A stretch of DNA of 64,000 bases from Brumimicrobium sp041655765 (GTDB taxonomy: Bacteria > Bacteroidota > Bacteroidia > Flavobacteriales_D > Crocinitomicaceae). The notes under the pieces were generated by a model. The model ran no database searches, was not told where the DNA came from, and saw nothing but the letters and a program-made list of their open reading frames with translations. The stretch is from assembly GCA_041655765.1 (NCBI GenBank), contig JBBAEU010000001.1, forward strand, positions 1 through 64,000, written 5' to 3'. Of this stretch, positions 53,178-61,441 are shown one piece after another; the first letter of the stretch is position 1; every line of letters begins with the position of its first letter. The translations under genes and the position numbers were made by a program.

Positions 53178-54131
53178 ATGGAAGAATTTGAACCACAATA
53201 TCCAGCTAAACCAGAACTCCTTAAACGAAATAGGGAAGGACACATCTCTATTACCATTCTTTCTATCGTTGTTTTTGCAATTACTTTCTACTTTATTTTT
53301 AGTGATTATTTTTTAATTGCCCTTTTGCTTTTTGTACTTATTTTTCATGAATTAGGACATTTCGTCTTTATGAAACTGTTTAATTATAAACAATTAAACA
53401 TGCTTTTTGTCCCATTTGTTGGTGCCTTGGTTTCAGGTCATAAAAAGAAATATTCACAAATAGAAGGCGGAATTATGGTTTTGGCGGGACCGTTGCCAGG
53501 TATTGTTCTTGGGGCAACATTGATCCTTTATAATTGGTTAGAACCTAATAATTTATCCATTCAATTAGGAACAATGCTTATCATGCTCAATGTGATGAAT
53601 TTGATACCGGTTAATCCTTTGGATGGTGGTAAATTAATGCAAATTTTATTCTTTGGTAAGTTTGAACTGGTTCAGTTAATTTTAACTATTTTAATTTCAT
53701 TTATTGTTATTGGAGTTGGGATTTACGTTAACTCATGGCTTGTTGTAGCTTTTGGATTTATCATTGGATTTCAAGTGAAAAATCAACATAAACTTTACCT
53801 TATTAGAAAAGAATTAGTGAATGAAGAAGTTCAAATTGAATCTAATTACGATGATCTTACGGATAAAACATTTTGGCAAATTAAAAATGTATTGATGAAT
53901 CATACTACAAGTTTGAAAGATTTGGATGATTTGAACGATGTGGACAACAGAATCGATCAAATCTTCGCAAAGCAAGTTGCCAGTATTCTTTATCCTCCAA
54001 CGAAAAAGGATGCGTCTTTTGCTTTTACTTTTTTCTTGTTGACACTTTGGCTGGGAGGAATTCTTTTATCAATATTTGCTATGTTATCAATCGACTTAAA
54101 TACAGTAATTAATGCGTTTCAATATCGGTGA
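53178..54131 (+). CDS. Site-2 protease family membrane metalloprotease
   Basis: 317 residues with several membrane helices. The zinc-binding HELGH (57-61) lies in the second helix, and the third ligand is in NPLDGGKLM (about residue 155). S2P enzymes cut transmembrane segments of regulators such as anti-sigma factors. A charged cytoplasmic stretch (about 205-280) and a last helix follow. The Smr gene overlaps its end by 20 bases. Confidence 0.9.
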   Translation: MEEFEPQYPAKPELLKRNREGHISITILSIVVFAITFYFIFSDYFLIALLLFVLIFHELGHFVFMKLFNYKQLNMLFVPFVGALVSGHKKKYSQIEGGIMVLAGPLPGIVLGATLILYNWLEPNNLSIQLGTMLIMLNVMNLIPVNPLDGGKLMQILFFGKFELVQLILTILISFIVIGVGIYVNSWLVVAFGFIIGFQVKNQHKLYLIRKELVNEEVQIESNYDDLTDKTFWQIKNVLMNHTTSLKDLDDLNDVDNRIDQIFAKQVASILYPPTKKDASFAFTFFLLTLWLGGILLSIFAMLSIDLNTVINAFQYR

Positions 54132-54657
54132 GAAAGTAGGTTTTTTAAATGAGGTAGGTGAGGGGATTGTATTATCATATAAATCACCTTTTATTGTTGT
54201 AGTAGAAGATGAAACGGGCTTCAATTATGAGATGAAAGAAGATGAATTGGTGAAAATTCATGGGGATCAAACAGGCGTTGTTGAAGAATATGAAAAAGAA
54301 GAGGCAAAAATTGAAATTTTAGACAGTTTCGGTCAATCTGCCCTGAATGGATTAACGAAGAATAAAGATTTCTGGGAGGTAGATTTACATTCACACTTTA
54401 TATTAGAAAGTGAAAGAGGATTGTCAAGTTATCAGATTTTAACGCAACAATTATACGTGTTTAAGCGTTGTTTTAGAGAAGCACAAAGCTCTAAGATACG
54501 AAAAATGATTGTAATTCATGGCGTTGGAGAAGGAGTTTTAAAATCAGAAGTGAGAAATTTTCTTGAAGGAAGAGCGGGGATTGAGTTTTATGACGCAGAT
54601 TTTAGAGAATACGGAAAAGGAGCAACAGAAATAAGAATTTATTATAAAAACCAATGA
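54112..54657 (+). CDS. Smr domain protein
   Basis: 181 residues. The N-terminal ~70 form a small beta-barrel-like domain (IGEKVGFLNEVGEGIVLSY, given in part). The C-terminal ~90 are a Smr domain as in MutS2 (VDLHSHFILE, then MIVIHGVGEGVLKSEVRNFL) with the DLH and HGxGxG motifs. Smr domains act as nucleases on DNA or mRNA in some proteins. It is coupled to the site-2 protease (20-base overlap) and to the glutathione peroxidase (4-base overlap). Confidence 0.87.
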   Translation: MRFNIGEKVGFLNEVGEGIVLSYKSPFIVVVEDETGFNYEMKEDELVKIHGDQTGVVEEYEKEEAKIEILDSFGQSALNGLTKNKDFWEVDLHSHFILESERGLSSYQILTQQLYVFKRCFREAQSSKIRKMIVIHGVGEGVLKSEVRNFLEGRAGIEFYDADFREYGKGATEIRIYYKNQ

Positions 54658-55193
54658 AAAATATACTGATGTTAGGAGGAATTTTGATGGCTTTGATGGC
54701 TAATGGACAAACTGAAACAATCTACGATTACGAAGTAGAAACAATTGAAGGAGAAACAATTTCTTTATCTAAATTTAAAGGAAAAAAGATGCTTATTGTA
54801 AATACAGCATCAAAATGTGGGTTCACACCACAATACAAGCAATTAGAAGAATTGTATCAAATGTTTAAAGATAAAGATTTTGTGATTTTAGGTTTTCCAT
54901 CAAACGACTTCTTGTCACAAGAACCTGGAACAAACGAAGAAATTGCAGAATTTTGTCAAAAAAACTATGGTGTTACTTTCCCAATGATGGCAAAAATAAA
55001 AGTAAAGGGAAAAAATAAAGCACCTTTGTATAATTATTTGACGAGCAAAGAATTAAACGGACATTCAGACTCAAAAGTTAAATGGAATTTCCAAAAATAT
55101 TTGATAGGAAAGGATGGGAAAATTGAAGGTATGCATTACTCGAAAGTAATTCCAACTGATCCTGAAATTGTAAATTGGGTTATCGGAGAGTAA
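54654..55193 (+). CDS. Exported glutathione peroxidase-like peroxidase
   Basis: 179 residues with a signal peptide (cleavage near MANGQ) and a thioredoxin-fold GPx domain. The peroxidatic Cys55 is in NTASKCGFTPQY (Cys, not Sec). Gln and Trp of the catalytic triad are in LGFPSNDFLSQEPG and KWNFQKYL. It reduces peroxides, in bacteria usually with thioredoxin rather than glutathione. The signal peptide puts it in the periplasm. The start overlaps the Smr gene by 4 bases. Confidence 0.92.
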   Translation: MKNILMLGGILMALMANGQTETIYDYEVETIEGETISLSKFKGKKMLIVNTASKCGFTPQYKQLEELYQMFKDKDFVILGFPSNDFLSQEPGTNEEIAEFCQKNYGVTFPMMAKIKVKGKNKAPLYNYLTSKELNGHSDSKVKWNFQKYLIGKDGKIEGMHYSKVIPTDPEIVNWVIGE

Positions 55194-55285
55194 AGTTTTT
55201 AGATGATGATTTTGTAGAGTACCATGCTGATTTGTCATCGTTCTAACAAGTAAAAAAATCTCTTAAGACTTAAATATACTTAAAT

Positions 55286-55325
55286 AAAAAAAAACAATAA
55301 CCAATTGAGATTATTGTTTTTTTTA
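55286..55325 (+). terminator. Bidirectional intrinsic terminator
   Basis: AAAACAATAA, a 10-base loop and TTATTGTTTT form the stem, with A and T runs outside. It serves the peroxidase operon (plus) and the convergent helical protein gene (minus). Confidence 0.75.
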
Positions 55326-55375
55326 TGAGTTATAAATACTCTTTTATAAGTATATTTCTACTAAGACCTAGCTTA

Positions 55376-56098
55376 TTAGTTTACAATGTCATCATAAAGG
55401 TCAGACCACTCTTCTATGTCTTCCATATAAGGAGCAATCAAATTCATATAGCTTTTAGCTTTATCTGCTTGCAAATTTTCAGTTAATACCTGTGCTGTTT
55501 GATAAATTCCAACCATTAAGATTCTTTTATCACTCTCTGGCCAAGTACTCAAATCTTCTTCTGCTAATAATTTGTCTCCAGTTTCCCATTTAATACGAGC
55601 TGTTGACTTATCATCATTTCGATGTCTTAAAGCGGCTTCAAGAAAATAAGCTGGCGTATAATCTCTTCCAAACTTATACAATCTCATTGTCCAACCAAAC
55701 GCACGTCTGTATTCTTCTGAATCTAAGTCGTTTTCGATAAGTTCAAGTAGTGACAATTTCAATTCTCCAAGAAATTCTGAATATTTCGATTGGATATCTC
55801 CACTTTTGTCGTACCTCAACATTTTTCCAACGGCATTAAACGCATCTTTGTAAGCATTTTTGTACTTATCATCTCTATCCGCTTCGTACGAAATTTTATA
55901 AAGACCGTAAGCCAAATAATAATAAGGCTCTGCATCTTTTTTCGTTTTATTTGAAAGTGTATATTGTTCAGATTTTTTAATTAGCTTATCCCAATCTCCA
56001 TCAGCCCTGAAAATCAATAAATCTTGATAGCTACCTTGCTGTGCAAAAAGAGTCGCTGAAAAAATTAAACTCAATGTTAGAATAATTGTTTTTTTCAT
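55376..56098 (-). CDS. Exported helical-repeat protein of unknown function
   Basis: 240 residues from the ATG at 56098, which gives a clean signal peptide (MKKTIILTLSLIFSATLFAQ); the frame is open 36 codons further upstream without such features. The mature part is helical and TPR/SEL-like: DAEPYYYLAYGLYKI, RRAFGWTMRLYKFGRD, TPAYFLEAALRHRN. I know no name. It should be periplasmic. It is a single gene between two convergent terminator regions. Confidence 0.78.
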   Translation of the reverse strand: MKKTIILTLSLIFSATLFAQQGSYQDLLIFRADGDWDKLIKKSEQYTLSNKTKKDAEPYYYLAYGLYKISYEADRDDKYKNAYKDAFNAVGKMLRYDKSGDIQSKYSEFLGELKLSLLELIENDLDSEEYRRAFGWTMRLYKFGRDYTPAYFLEAALRHRNDDKSTARIKWETGDKLLAEEDLSTWPESDKRILMVGIYQTAQVLTENLQADKAKSYMNLIAPYMEDIEEWSDLYDDIVN

Positions 56099-56223
56099 AA
56101 TATTTTTTTTTGAAATTATAACTTCAATAACTGTGCCTAATATACAAATAAATTGTGAAATCTCCCAAAAGGCTATGTAAATATATAAATTAAAAAGTTT
56201 TATCAAAGTAAAAACGGTTAAAA

Positions 56224-56255
56224 TTTGGTTATTAAATGAGAAAATTGTATCTTAG
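56224..56255 (+). promoter_or_regulatory. Probable promoter for the 56318 gene
   Basis: TTTG at 56224-56227, a 20-base spacer and TATCTTAG at 56248-56255, one base away from the -7 consensus. Confidence 0.4.
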
Positions 56256-56317
56256 GCAAAATCAAGAAAGGCTTGATTGTAAAATGTTACAAAAAAGTAA
56301 TAAAAAGTAAAGGAATT

Positions 56318-56542
56318 ATGGGAAGACCTCCAACAAGACCAGCAAAATTAAAAGATGGTTTTTATATCGAAGTAAGAAATGAGGGATCAAGAACAAATGG
56401 CGTGAGAATTAGAAGAGATACAAAAGAAGAGATGATTATGGCCATTGAAGACTATAGAAGAATCAAAGATGTTATTGTTTTAGGTGAATATCGCAATGAG
56501 AAGTGGATCAATGTTAAACTTCCTTCTGATGTTCAGATATAG
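56318..56542 (+). CDS. Small conserved-looking protein (74 residues)
   Basis: Starts at the ATG at 56318 (MGRPPTRPAKLKDGFYIEV). The frame is open 15 codons further upstream, but the Gly-Arg-Pro-Pro start looks like a natural N-terminus. The product is basic and beta-rich, with RIRRDTKEEMIMAIEDYRR in the middle. GRPPTRP resembles an AT-hook core (GRP), which would fit DNA binding, but one short motif is weak evidence. I remember similar small proteins from Flavobacteriia with no assigned function. Confidence 0.75.
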   Translation: MGRPPTRPAKLKDGFYIEVRNEGSRTNGVRIRRDTKEEMIMAIEDYRRIKDVIVLGEYRNEKWINVKLPSDVQI

Positions 56543-56664
56543 CAATAATCACAGTTTAAATATAAAATAGAAATAAAAAGTTATTTACACACTTTACGAG
56601 ACAGTGTCTCATCTATTATCATCTATCTTTTTCAGAGTATTTGTTTTTTAAGTCACTAATATAT

Positions 56665-56702
56665 AAAAGGGGTTAAAATATTGCGTTTTAACCCCTTTTT
56701 TA
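56665..56702 (+). terminator. Strong bidirectional intrinsic terminator
   Basis: AAAAGGGGTTAAAA, a 7-base loop and TTTTAACCCCTTTTT form a perfect 14 bp stem between the small gene (plus) and the OmpA gene (minus). Confidence 0.9.
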
Positions 56703-56739
56703 ATACACTTAAACAGTTTAGAATATTCTAAAATATCTA

Positions 56740-57924
56740 TTATAACGCTCTAAAAGAAACGCGTCGGTTTTTAGCAGCTCTTAGGTTATCATCATCATTT
56801 TCCTCAATATATTTTGAATCTTTTGAATTTTGCCCATCCATTGCAATGATTCTTTTACCGTCAATTCCCTTGTCTTCAAGTAATGCCTTTATATACTCTG
56901 CTCGTCTTAAAGAAGTGATTGCATTCTCTCTGCTGTCTGCTTCATTAGCATCTGTATATCCAGTGATTTGAATTTTCATTGATGGATTTTCTTTCATTAT
57001 TTGATAAACAGCATCAATTGTTCTTTGACCGTCAATCCTCACATCGTATCTTCCTGAAGCATAATATATATTGTGTTGCTCCAATTTTTCTGCAGGAGTC
57101 ATCGACAAATCAATTTGAGGAGCACGTTGATACAGCGTAAGTGTTTCAAATTCGAATTCATCAGAATATCCACAATCACACTCTTCATCTGGATTTAAAA
57201 GCGTTATAGAAATATTATCAATATAAAAGTATGCAGCAATAATCTGTTGTCCTTTTACATCTCTTGGCTTACGAACCCTTTCAACTTTCATATCTCCTTC
57301 GTTTGAAAAGTTTCCAATTGTAAGAAACTTCTCACCTCCTTCGGCAGTATATTCTCCACAAACAAGATCCCAACCGTACATTCCAGTAAAGACAACTTTA
57401 TCTGGATGTTCAATATGTGTTTTATCAGTGATGATAGCAGGTACTTTATCATCAGAACCAATCGCCTTTTTAGAGAGGTATGCACCCAGCCGGTTTGTTG
57501 TATATTTTGAAAGTTCTGCTAAAGAAGCGTTGAATGAAACTTTGTATCTCATTCCTTTTTTCATAGGATACTTTAATTGTGTCTGTAAATAAGTTCTACT
57601 TTCTTTCTCTTTATAAGAATAAGCTATAATTCCAGCGTAATTTGTTCCGTCTTTTGCTTCTTCTGAGCCATAAATATTATTTGGAACCTGAACTTCGGGA
57701 ATGTTGGCATTACTTGAAAATAAGTCTGCACGTGCTTTTGTCGCAGAAGTCCAATTGTCCGCTCTTTCAATATCTCCAAGTTTACGTATTTTTTTTACTT
57801 GGGCATTTTCAAAACTAGGATTATCAACCATATTATCACTATCTTGTGCCATTGCCATTAATCCAAGAAATAATGAAGAAGCAGTGAATAAAAACTGGTT
57901 TAATTTAGTACTTTTAAAATTCAT
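56740..57924 (-). CDS. OmpA family outer membrane protein
   Basis: 394 residues: a signal peptide (to about MAMAQ), an N-terminal ~230-residue beta-sandwich domain (VDNPSFENAQV, RADNWTSATKARAD), and a C-terminal OmpA domain (IYYASGRYDVR, IQITGYTDANE, RRAEYIKALLEDKGI, AKNRRVSF), which binds peptidoglycan. It should link the outer membrane to the wall. It is transcribed alone. Confidence 0.9.
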   Translation of the reverse strand: MNFKSTKLNQFLFTASSLFLGLMAMAQDSDNMVDNPSFENAQVKKIRKLGDIERADNWTSATKARADLFSSNANIPEVQVPNNIYGSEEAKDGTNYAGIIAYSYKEKESRTYLQTQLKYPMKKGMRYKVSFNASLAELSKYTTNRLGAYLSKKAIGSDDKVPAIITDKTHIEHPDKVVFTGMYGWDLVCGEYTAEGGEKFLTIGNFSNEGDMKVERVRKPRDVKGQQIIAAYFYIDNISITLLNPDEECDCGYSDEFEFETLTLYQRAPQIDLSMTPAEKLEQHNIYYASGRYDVRIDGQRTIDAVYQIMKENPSMKIQITGYTDANEADSRENAITSLRRAEYIKALLEDKGIDGKRIIAMDGQNSKDSKYIEENDDDNLRAAKNRRVSFRAL

Positions 57925-57954
57925 AGTTTTTGGTTTTTAAATGAATATTTTTGT

Positions 57955-57985
57955 TAAAGTTAGCAATTGTAAATTAAACGACAAA
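57955..57985 (-). promoter_or_regulatory. Probable promoter of the OmpA family gene
   Basis: On the minus strand: TTTG (57985-57982), 19 bases, TAACTTTA (57962-57955), one mismatch to the -7 consensus. Confidence 0.4.
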
Positions 57986-58072
57986 ATAATAAACAAGTTG
58001 CAATTTTAGACGATTATTAGCAAGACTTATGCCAAATTAAGATAAATATTTATTATTTTTAATAAAATAAAC

Positions 58073-58098
58073 AAAAAAGGAGCCTAAAAAGCTCCTTT
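58073..58098 (-). terminator. Intrinsic terminator of rpsT
   Basis: On the minus strand AAAGGAGC, a 7-base loop and GCTCCTTT are followed by a T run, 27 bases after the rpsT stop. Confidence 0.85.
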
Positions 58099-58124
58099 AA
58101 TAATTTTATATATTAAACTATAAA

Positions 58125-58376
58125 TTATAGTTTAGAAATATGAACCGCTAAACCTGATTTTAAGTTTGCAGCTTTTTTCTTATGAATGATGTTTTTCTTC
58201 GCAATCTTATCAATCATACTAACAACTTCAGGGAAAAGTTTTTCAGCTTCCTTCTTATCCTCTAAACCACGTAATTTGCGAATTGCATTACGAGTTGTTT
58301 TGTGTTGGTATTTGTTTACTTCTCTTTTTGCCTTATCAGATCTTACTCTTTTAAGTGTTGACTTATGATTTGCCAT
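58125..58376 (-). CDS. rpsT: 30S ribosomal protein S20
   Basis: 83 residues, very basic, with the S20 start MANHKSTLKRVRSDKAKREVNK (in part), RNAIRKL and KKNIIHKKKAANLKSGLA near the end. It binds 16S rRNA in the 30S body. It lies 29 bases downstream of the second tRNA-Glu gene on the same strand with no terminator between, so one transcript is likely. Confidence 0.97.
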   Translation of the reverse strand: MANHKSTLKRVRSDKAKREVNKYQHKTTRNAIRKLRGLEDKKEAEKLFPEVVSMIDKIAKKNIIHKKKAANLKSGLAVHISKL

Positions 58377-58405
58377 AGTTTATTTTATTATAATATTTAA
58401 TTATG

Positions 58406-58477
58406 TAGCCCATAGGAGAATCGAACTCCTGTTTCCAGGATGAAAACCTGATGTCCTAACCACTAGACGAATGGGCC
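58406..58477 (-). tRNA. tRNA-Glu (anticodon TTC), copy 2
   Basis: 72 bases on the minus strand. The acceptor stem GGCCCAT pairs with ATGGGCT, the anticodon loop is TTTTCAT (TTC), and the T arm contains GGTTCGA-like GAGTTCGATTC. CCA is not encoded. It is identical to the copy at 58564. Confidence 0.95.
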
Positions 58478-58563
58478 ATTTTATTTAATTTATTTTCAAT
58501 TTTTTAAGTAAGATAAACAGAATCTTTATCTTTTTAAACTTTATTTCGCTTAATAAAGTTCAG

Positions 58564-58635
58564 TAGCCCATAGGAGAATCGAACTCCTGTTTCCAGGATG
58601 AAAACCTGATGTCCTAACCACTAGACGAATGGGCC
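58564..58635 (-). tRNA. tRNA-Glu (anticodon TTC), copy 1
   Basis: Identical in all 72 bases to the copy at 58406, with the same arms and TTC anticodon. It is the first gene after the promoter at 58711-58741. The two copies also share the bases just 5' of each gene (CCATTTTATTTAATT on the plus strand), which points to a recent tandem duplication. Confidence 0.95.
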
Positions 58636-58710
58636 ATTTTATTTAATTCTACTAAACTTTTTAGAAAAATAGATATAAAGTCTTTCAAATTCATTTCAAA
58701 AATCGGAGTG

Positions 58711-58741
58711 CAAATATAATTTGTTTTTATAAATAAACAAA
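58711..58741 (-). promoter_or_regulatory. Strong promoter of the tRNA-Glu-tRNA-Glu-rpsT unit
   Basis: On the minus strand: TTTG (58741-58738), exactly 19 bases, then TATATTTG (58718-58711). Both match the Bacteroidetes consensus perfectly; transcription should start about 70 bases before the first tRNA. Confidence 0.7.
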
Positions 58742-58799
58742 CCTTTTAATGAAAAAAATGATTTTTATTGAAGTGATTGATATTAAAATTTCATTTTTC

Positions 58800-58830
58800 T
58801 TTGTCAATCACCCTCAAATTGATATTTTTG
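58800..58830 (+). promoter_or_regulatory. Strong promoter of the 58860 gene
   Basis: TTTG at 58800-58803, exactly 19 bases, TATTTTTG at 58823-58830; the ATG is 30 bases downstream. Confidence 0.65.
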
Positions 58831-58859
58831 TACCGAATTATTAAAAAAAACTAATAATT

Positions 58860-59117
58860 ATGAGAGTTGTTGATACAATCCCTCACGAGAGGTTTAAAAT
58901 ACAGATTTTTTCTTATAATGGTAAGTTCACAATAAAAATTGAATTGGGTCAATTTGAACAAAGTTATAAAATAGGAGAAACAGACGTAATGGGCGTAGCT
59001 GATGTAAAAAATATGGTAACCCAAGAATTTTTAAATAAAGTACTAAAACGTTTTGTTGAAATGCGCCAAGATTGGTACGACGCATTTCAAAATAAAAACC
59101 TACAAGATATATCTTAA
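58860..59117 (+). CDS. Small cytoplasmic protein of unknown function (85 residues)
   Basis: No signal peptide or membrane segment. The N-terminal half has beta strands (FKIQIFSYNGKFTIKIELGQ, in part) and the C-terminal half is helical (NKVLKRFVEMRQDWYDAFQNK, in part). I recognise no family. It is 7 bases before the Skp-like lipoprotein gene and shares a promoter with it, so a link to the envelope is possible but not shown. Confidence 0.75.
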   Translation: MRVVDTIPHERFKIQIFSYNGKFTIKIELGQFEQSYKIGETDVMGVADVKNMVTQEFLNKVLKRFVEMRQDWYDAFQNKNLQDIS

Positions 59118-59124
59118 AACAAAA

Positions 59125-59811
59125 ATGATGAAAATAAAAAATGTGTTTTCTTTAATTACAATTGCATTTGTAATCGGTGGTTTAACAACTTCGTGTGGAG
59201 ATAAAAATGCAAAAGATGATACTAAAAGTGCTAAAACAAACGGTGAAACATCTGTAAAATCAGTAAACAATGGTGGGGTGAGAATTGCCTATTATGTTCA
59301 AGACAGCGTGGCCACTCAATTTAGATTTTATGTTGAAATTGACTCGATGCTTAAAGCTAAAGAGTTAGATTTTCAATCTAATTTAGAGAGTAAATATCGT
59401 TCGTATCAAGCTTATGAAGCGGATATTCAAAGAAGAATTGAAAATGACGAAATAACAGGTTATCAGTTTGAAGAAATTCAGAAAACCGCTCTTCAAAAAC
59501 AACAAGCAATTCAACAGTTTGAGCAACAAAAGGGAATGGAACTACAAAGAGAATCTATGCAATATCAAATTGCGTTGATGAATAAAATTTCTCAAGCAGG
59601 AGAGGAGTTCTCTGAAGAAAACAATATTGATATTCTTTTTTTCTATCAAAAAGGTGGTCAAATCACATACATCAGCAATGCTTTTGATGTAACAGAATCT
59701 TTTATTGAGTATTTGAACCAAAGAGAAGATGAACTGAAGTTAGGCTTTGATAAAGAGTTAGAAGCAGCTGAAACCCAATATGACAAGCAAGAAACAGGTG
59801 GTTTACAATAA
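59125..59811 (+). CDS. Skp/OmpH-like lipoprotein
   Basis: 228 residues from the first of two ATGs (59125 and 59128). The frame is open further upstream, but that would overlap the preceding gene. The lipobox is TTSCGD. The mature part is an OmpH/Skp-type coiled coil: RIAYYVQDSVATQFRFYVEID, Gln- and Glu-rich helices, and ITYISNAFDVTESFIEYLN at the end (segments given in part). Skp chaperones hold outer membrane proteins in the periplasm; a lipidated form is unusual in E. coli but plausible here. Confidence 0.85.
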   Translation: MMKIKNVFSLITIAFVIGGLTTSCGDKNAKDDTKSAKTNGETSVKSVNNGGVRIAYYVQDSVATQFRFYVEIDSMLKAKELDFQSNLESKYRSYQAYEADIQRRIENDEITGYQFEEIQKTALQKQQAIQQFEQQKGMELQRESMQYQIALMNKISQAGEEFSEENNIDILFFYQKGGQITYISNAFDVTESFIEYLNQREDELKLGFDKELEAAETQYDKQETGGLQ

Positions 59812-59832
59812 TTTACTTTAACCTATAAAAGT

Positions 59833-60393
59833 ATGTATGTCGCACAAGAAAAGCTAAATTCAAATATTGCAGAATATGTACTTTATATGTATCAGCTTGA
59901 AGATTTAATAAGGGGATACAATTTTGATATTGATAAAATTACTGAAAACTTAATTCGTCCACAAGTAAAAAGCAATAGCTTCGAAGCCGAGGCAATCAAA
60001 TGGTACCAAGAAATCATTGATGAAATGAAATCTCGCCAACTCGAGCAGAAAGGTCATTTGTTTCGTGTAAATGAAATAATTACAGAACTGGTTTATCTCC
60101 ACCAAACACTCAAAGAAGTTGTGAAAGACCCGAAGTATTTGGGATTAATAGCTGCTGCCGAGAAAAATATTGAGGATTTTCGAACAAAAAGTGATTTACA
60201 AGATAACGCTCACCTTGTTGAAGTCTGCTTCTATGCTATGTACATGAAGTTGCTTATGAGATTACAACAAAAGGAAATCAGTGGAGAAACAGAAAATGCT
60301 TTTGATTCGATGCGTGTTGTTCTTGGTTACCTCGTGAAAGGATACCACCAAATGAAATCTGGAGATATGAGTATGTTTGAAACCAATAATTAA
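59833..60393 (+). CDS. DUF4924 family protein
   Basis: 186 residues, fully helical, starting MYVAQEKLNSNIAEYVLYMYQLEDLIRG (in part). This is the DUF4924 family, which I know only from Bacteroidetes; function unknown. It lies 21 bases after the Skp-like gene. Its end overlaps the convergent acyltransferase gene by 4 bases, so there is no terminator between. Confidence 0.85.
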   Translation: MYVAQEKLNSNIAEYVLYMYQLEDLIRGYNFDIDKITENLIRPQVKSNSFEAEAIKWYQEIIDEMKSRQLEQKGHLFRVNEIITELVYLHQTLKEVVKDPKYLGLIAAAEKNIEDFRTKSDLQDNAHLVEVCFYAMYMKLLMRLQQKEISGETENAFDSMRVVLGYLVKGYHQMKSGDMSMFETNN

Positions 60394-61310
60394 TTTCGAA
60401 AACGTTTCTCAAATTCCAACTTGTGTTTATCGTGTAATACATCAAGGTTATTTGGTATATCTCTTTTCCATCGGTTGTGTGACCAAAGCCAATATTCAGG
60501 TGCTTTTTGTATGGTTTCTTCTAATAATTCGGTAAACTTTAATATTATTTCTCCATACTCAGTTTCACGTGGTTCAGTAGTAATTTCTTTGAGACGCATT
60601 CTGTAATATCCTCGCTTTTCCTTAATAATTTCAAAATAAACAACTGCATGGTCGTATTTATTTGCAAGAAGTTCAGGTCCAAATACAAATCCTGACTTTT
60701 GATTAAGAAAATTTGTCCAATAACTTTTCTTTGAGTCGCCCGGTGATTGATCGGCTAAAACCAAAGTAGCAATCACTTTCTGGTTGTTATCGAAAAAATC
60801 ATAAACATTTGCTGAGTGGATGATTTCCATTCCAAATCGCGCTCTTTTTGTATTTAATTTCTTATTCCAAAATCCATTAGTTAAAGGCATTCCAACTCCA
60901 ACAGCTTGGTGCGAAAAAATTAAATTTTGAGCGGAAATCAACCATTCCCAGTTGTTATAATGGCCGGAAACGAGTAAAACGCTTTTCTTATTTTGATAAA
61001 GTTGGTCAATAATCTCCTTATTTTCTACAACAAAACGTTTTTGTAGTTTTTCTTTAGAAAGACTTAAATTTTTTGTGCTCTCTGCAAGTAAATCTGATAA
61101 ATGTCGATAAAAGTCACGTTTTATCTTCTGGATTTCTTTTTCTGATTTTTCGGGGAATGAACGTCTTAAATTTTTAAGGATTATTTTTTTTCTGTAGGGA
61201 ATAATAGTAATGAGCAAAAGGTAAAAAAAATCTGAGAATCTGTATAAAACCCATAAAGGCAAGAGCGATAATGGATATACTAAAATGTAATATGCAGCTG
61301 CTCCCAACAT
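60390..61310 (-). CDS. LpxL/HtrB-like lipid A acyltransferase
   Basis: 306 residues with an N-terminal membrane helix and the LPLAT motif HYNNWE (H-x4-E) in LLVSGHYNNWEWL, followed by LADQSPGDSKKSYW. This is the lauroyl/myristoyl acyltransferase family that adds secondary acyl chains to lipid A at the inner membrane. It should not be confused with the LPLAT genes of flexirubin clusters, as it lies 20 kb away among unrelated genes. Confidence 0.88.
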   Translation of the reverse strand: MLGAAAYYILVYPLSLLPLWVLYRFSDFFYLLLITIIPYRKKIILKNLRRSFPEKSEKEIQKIKRDFYRHLSDLLAESTKNLSLSKEKLQKRFVVENKEIIDQLYQNKKSVLLVSGHYNNWEWLISAQNLIFSHQAVGVGMPLTNGFWNKKLNTKRARFGMEIIHSANVYDFFDNNQKVIATLVLADQSPGDSKKSYWTNFLNQKSGFVFGPELLANKYDHAVVYFEIIKEKRGYYRMRLKEITTEPRETEYGEIILKFTELLEETIQKAPEYWLWSHNRWKRDIPNNLDVLHDKHKLEFEKRFRN

Positions 61311-61382
61311 TATTTTTTTTGTAAAATTAAAAATTTATGACTAAACTATTTCTAAATGTATATAAACTTTAAAAAATAAGAT

Positions 61383-61415
61383 AAAAAAAGAGATCGCCAT
61401 TCCGACGACCTCTTT
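61383..61415 (-). terminator. Intrinsic terminator of sucD
   Basis: On the minus strand AAAGAGGTCG, a loop of about 9 bases and CGATCTCTTT (one G-T wobble) are followed by seven T. Confidence 0.8.
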
Positions 61416-61441
61416 CAATAAATGTTCACTCTATTCGATTG

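Larger units (their letters stand above)
58406..58650. repeat. Tandem duplication of tRNA-Glu and its 5' flank
   Basis: The 72-base tRNA plus about 14-15 bases of the 5' leader are present twice (58406-58492 and 58564-58650); the spacer between them differs. Confidence 0.85.
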
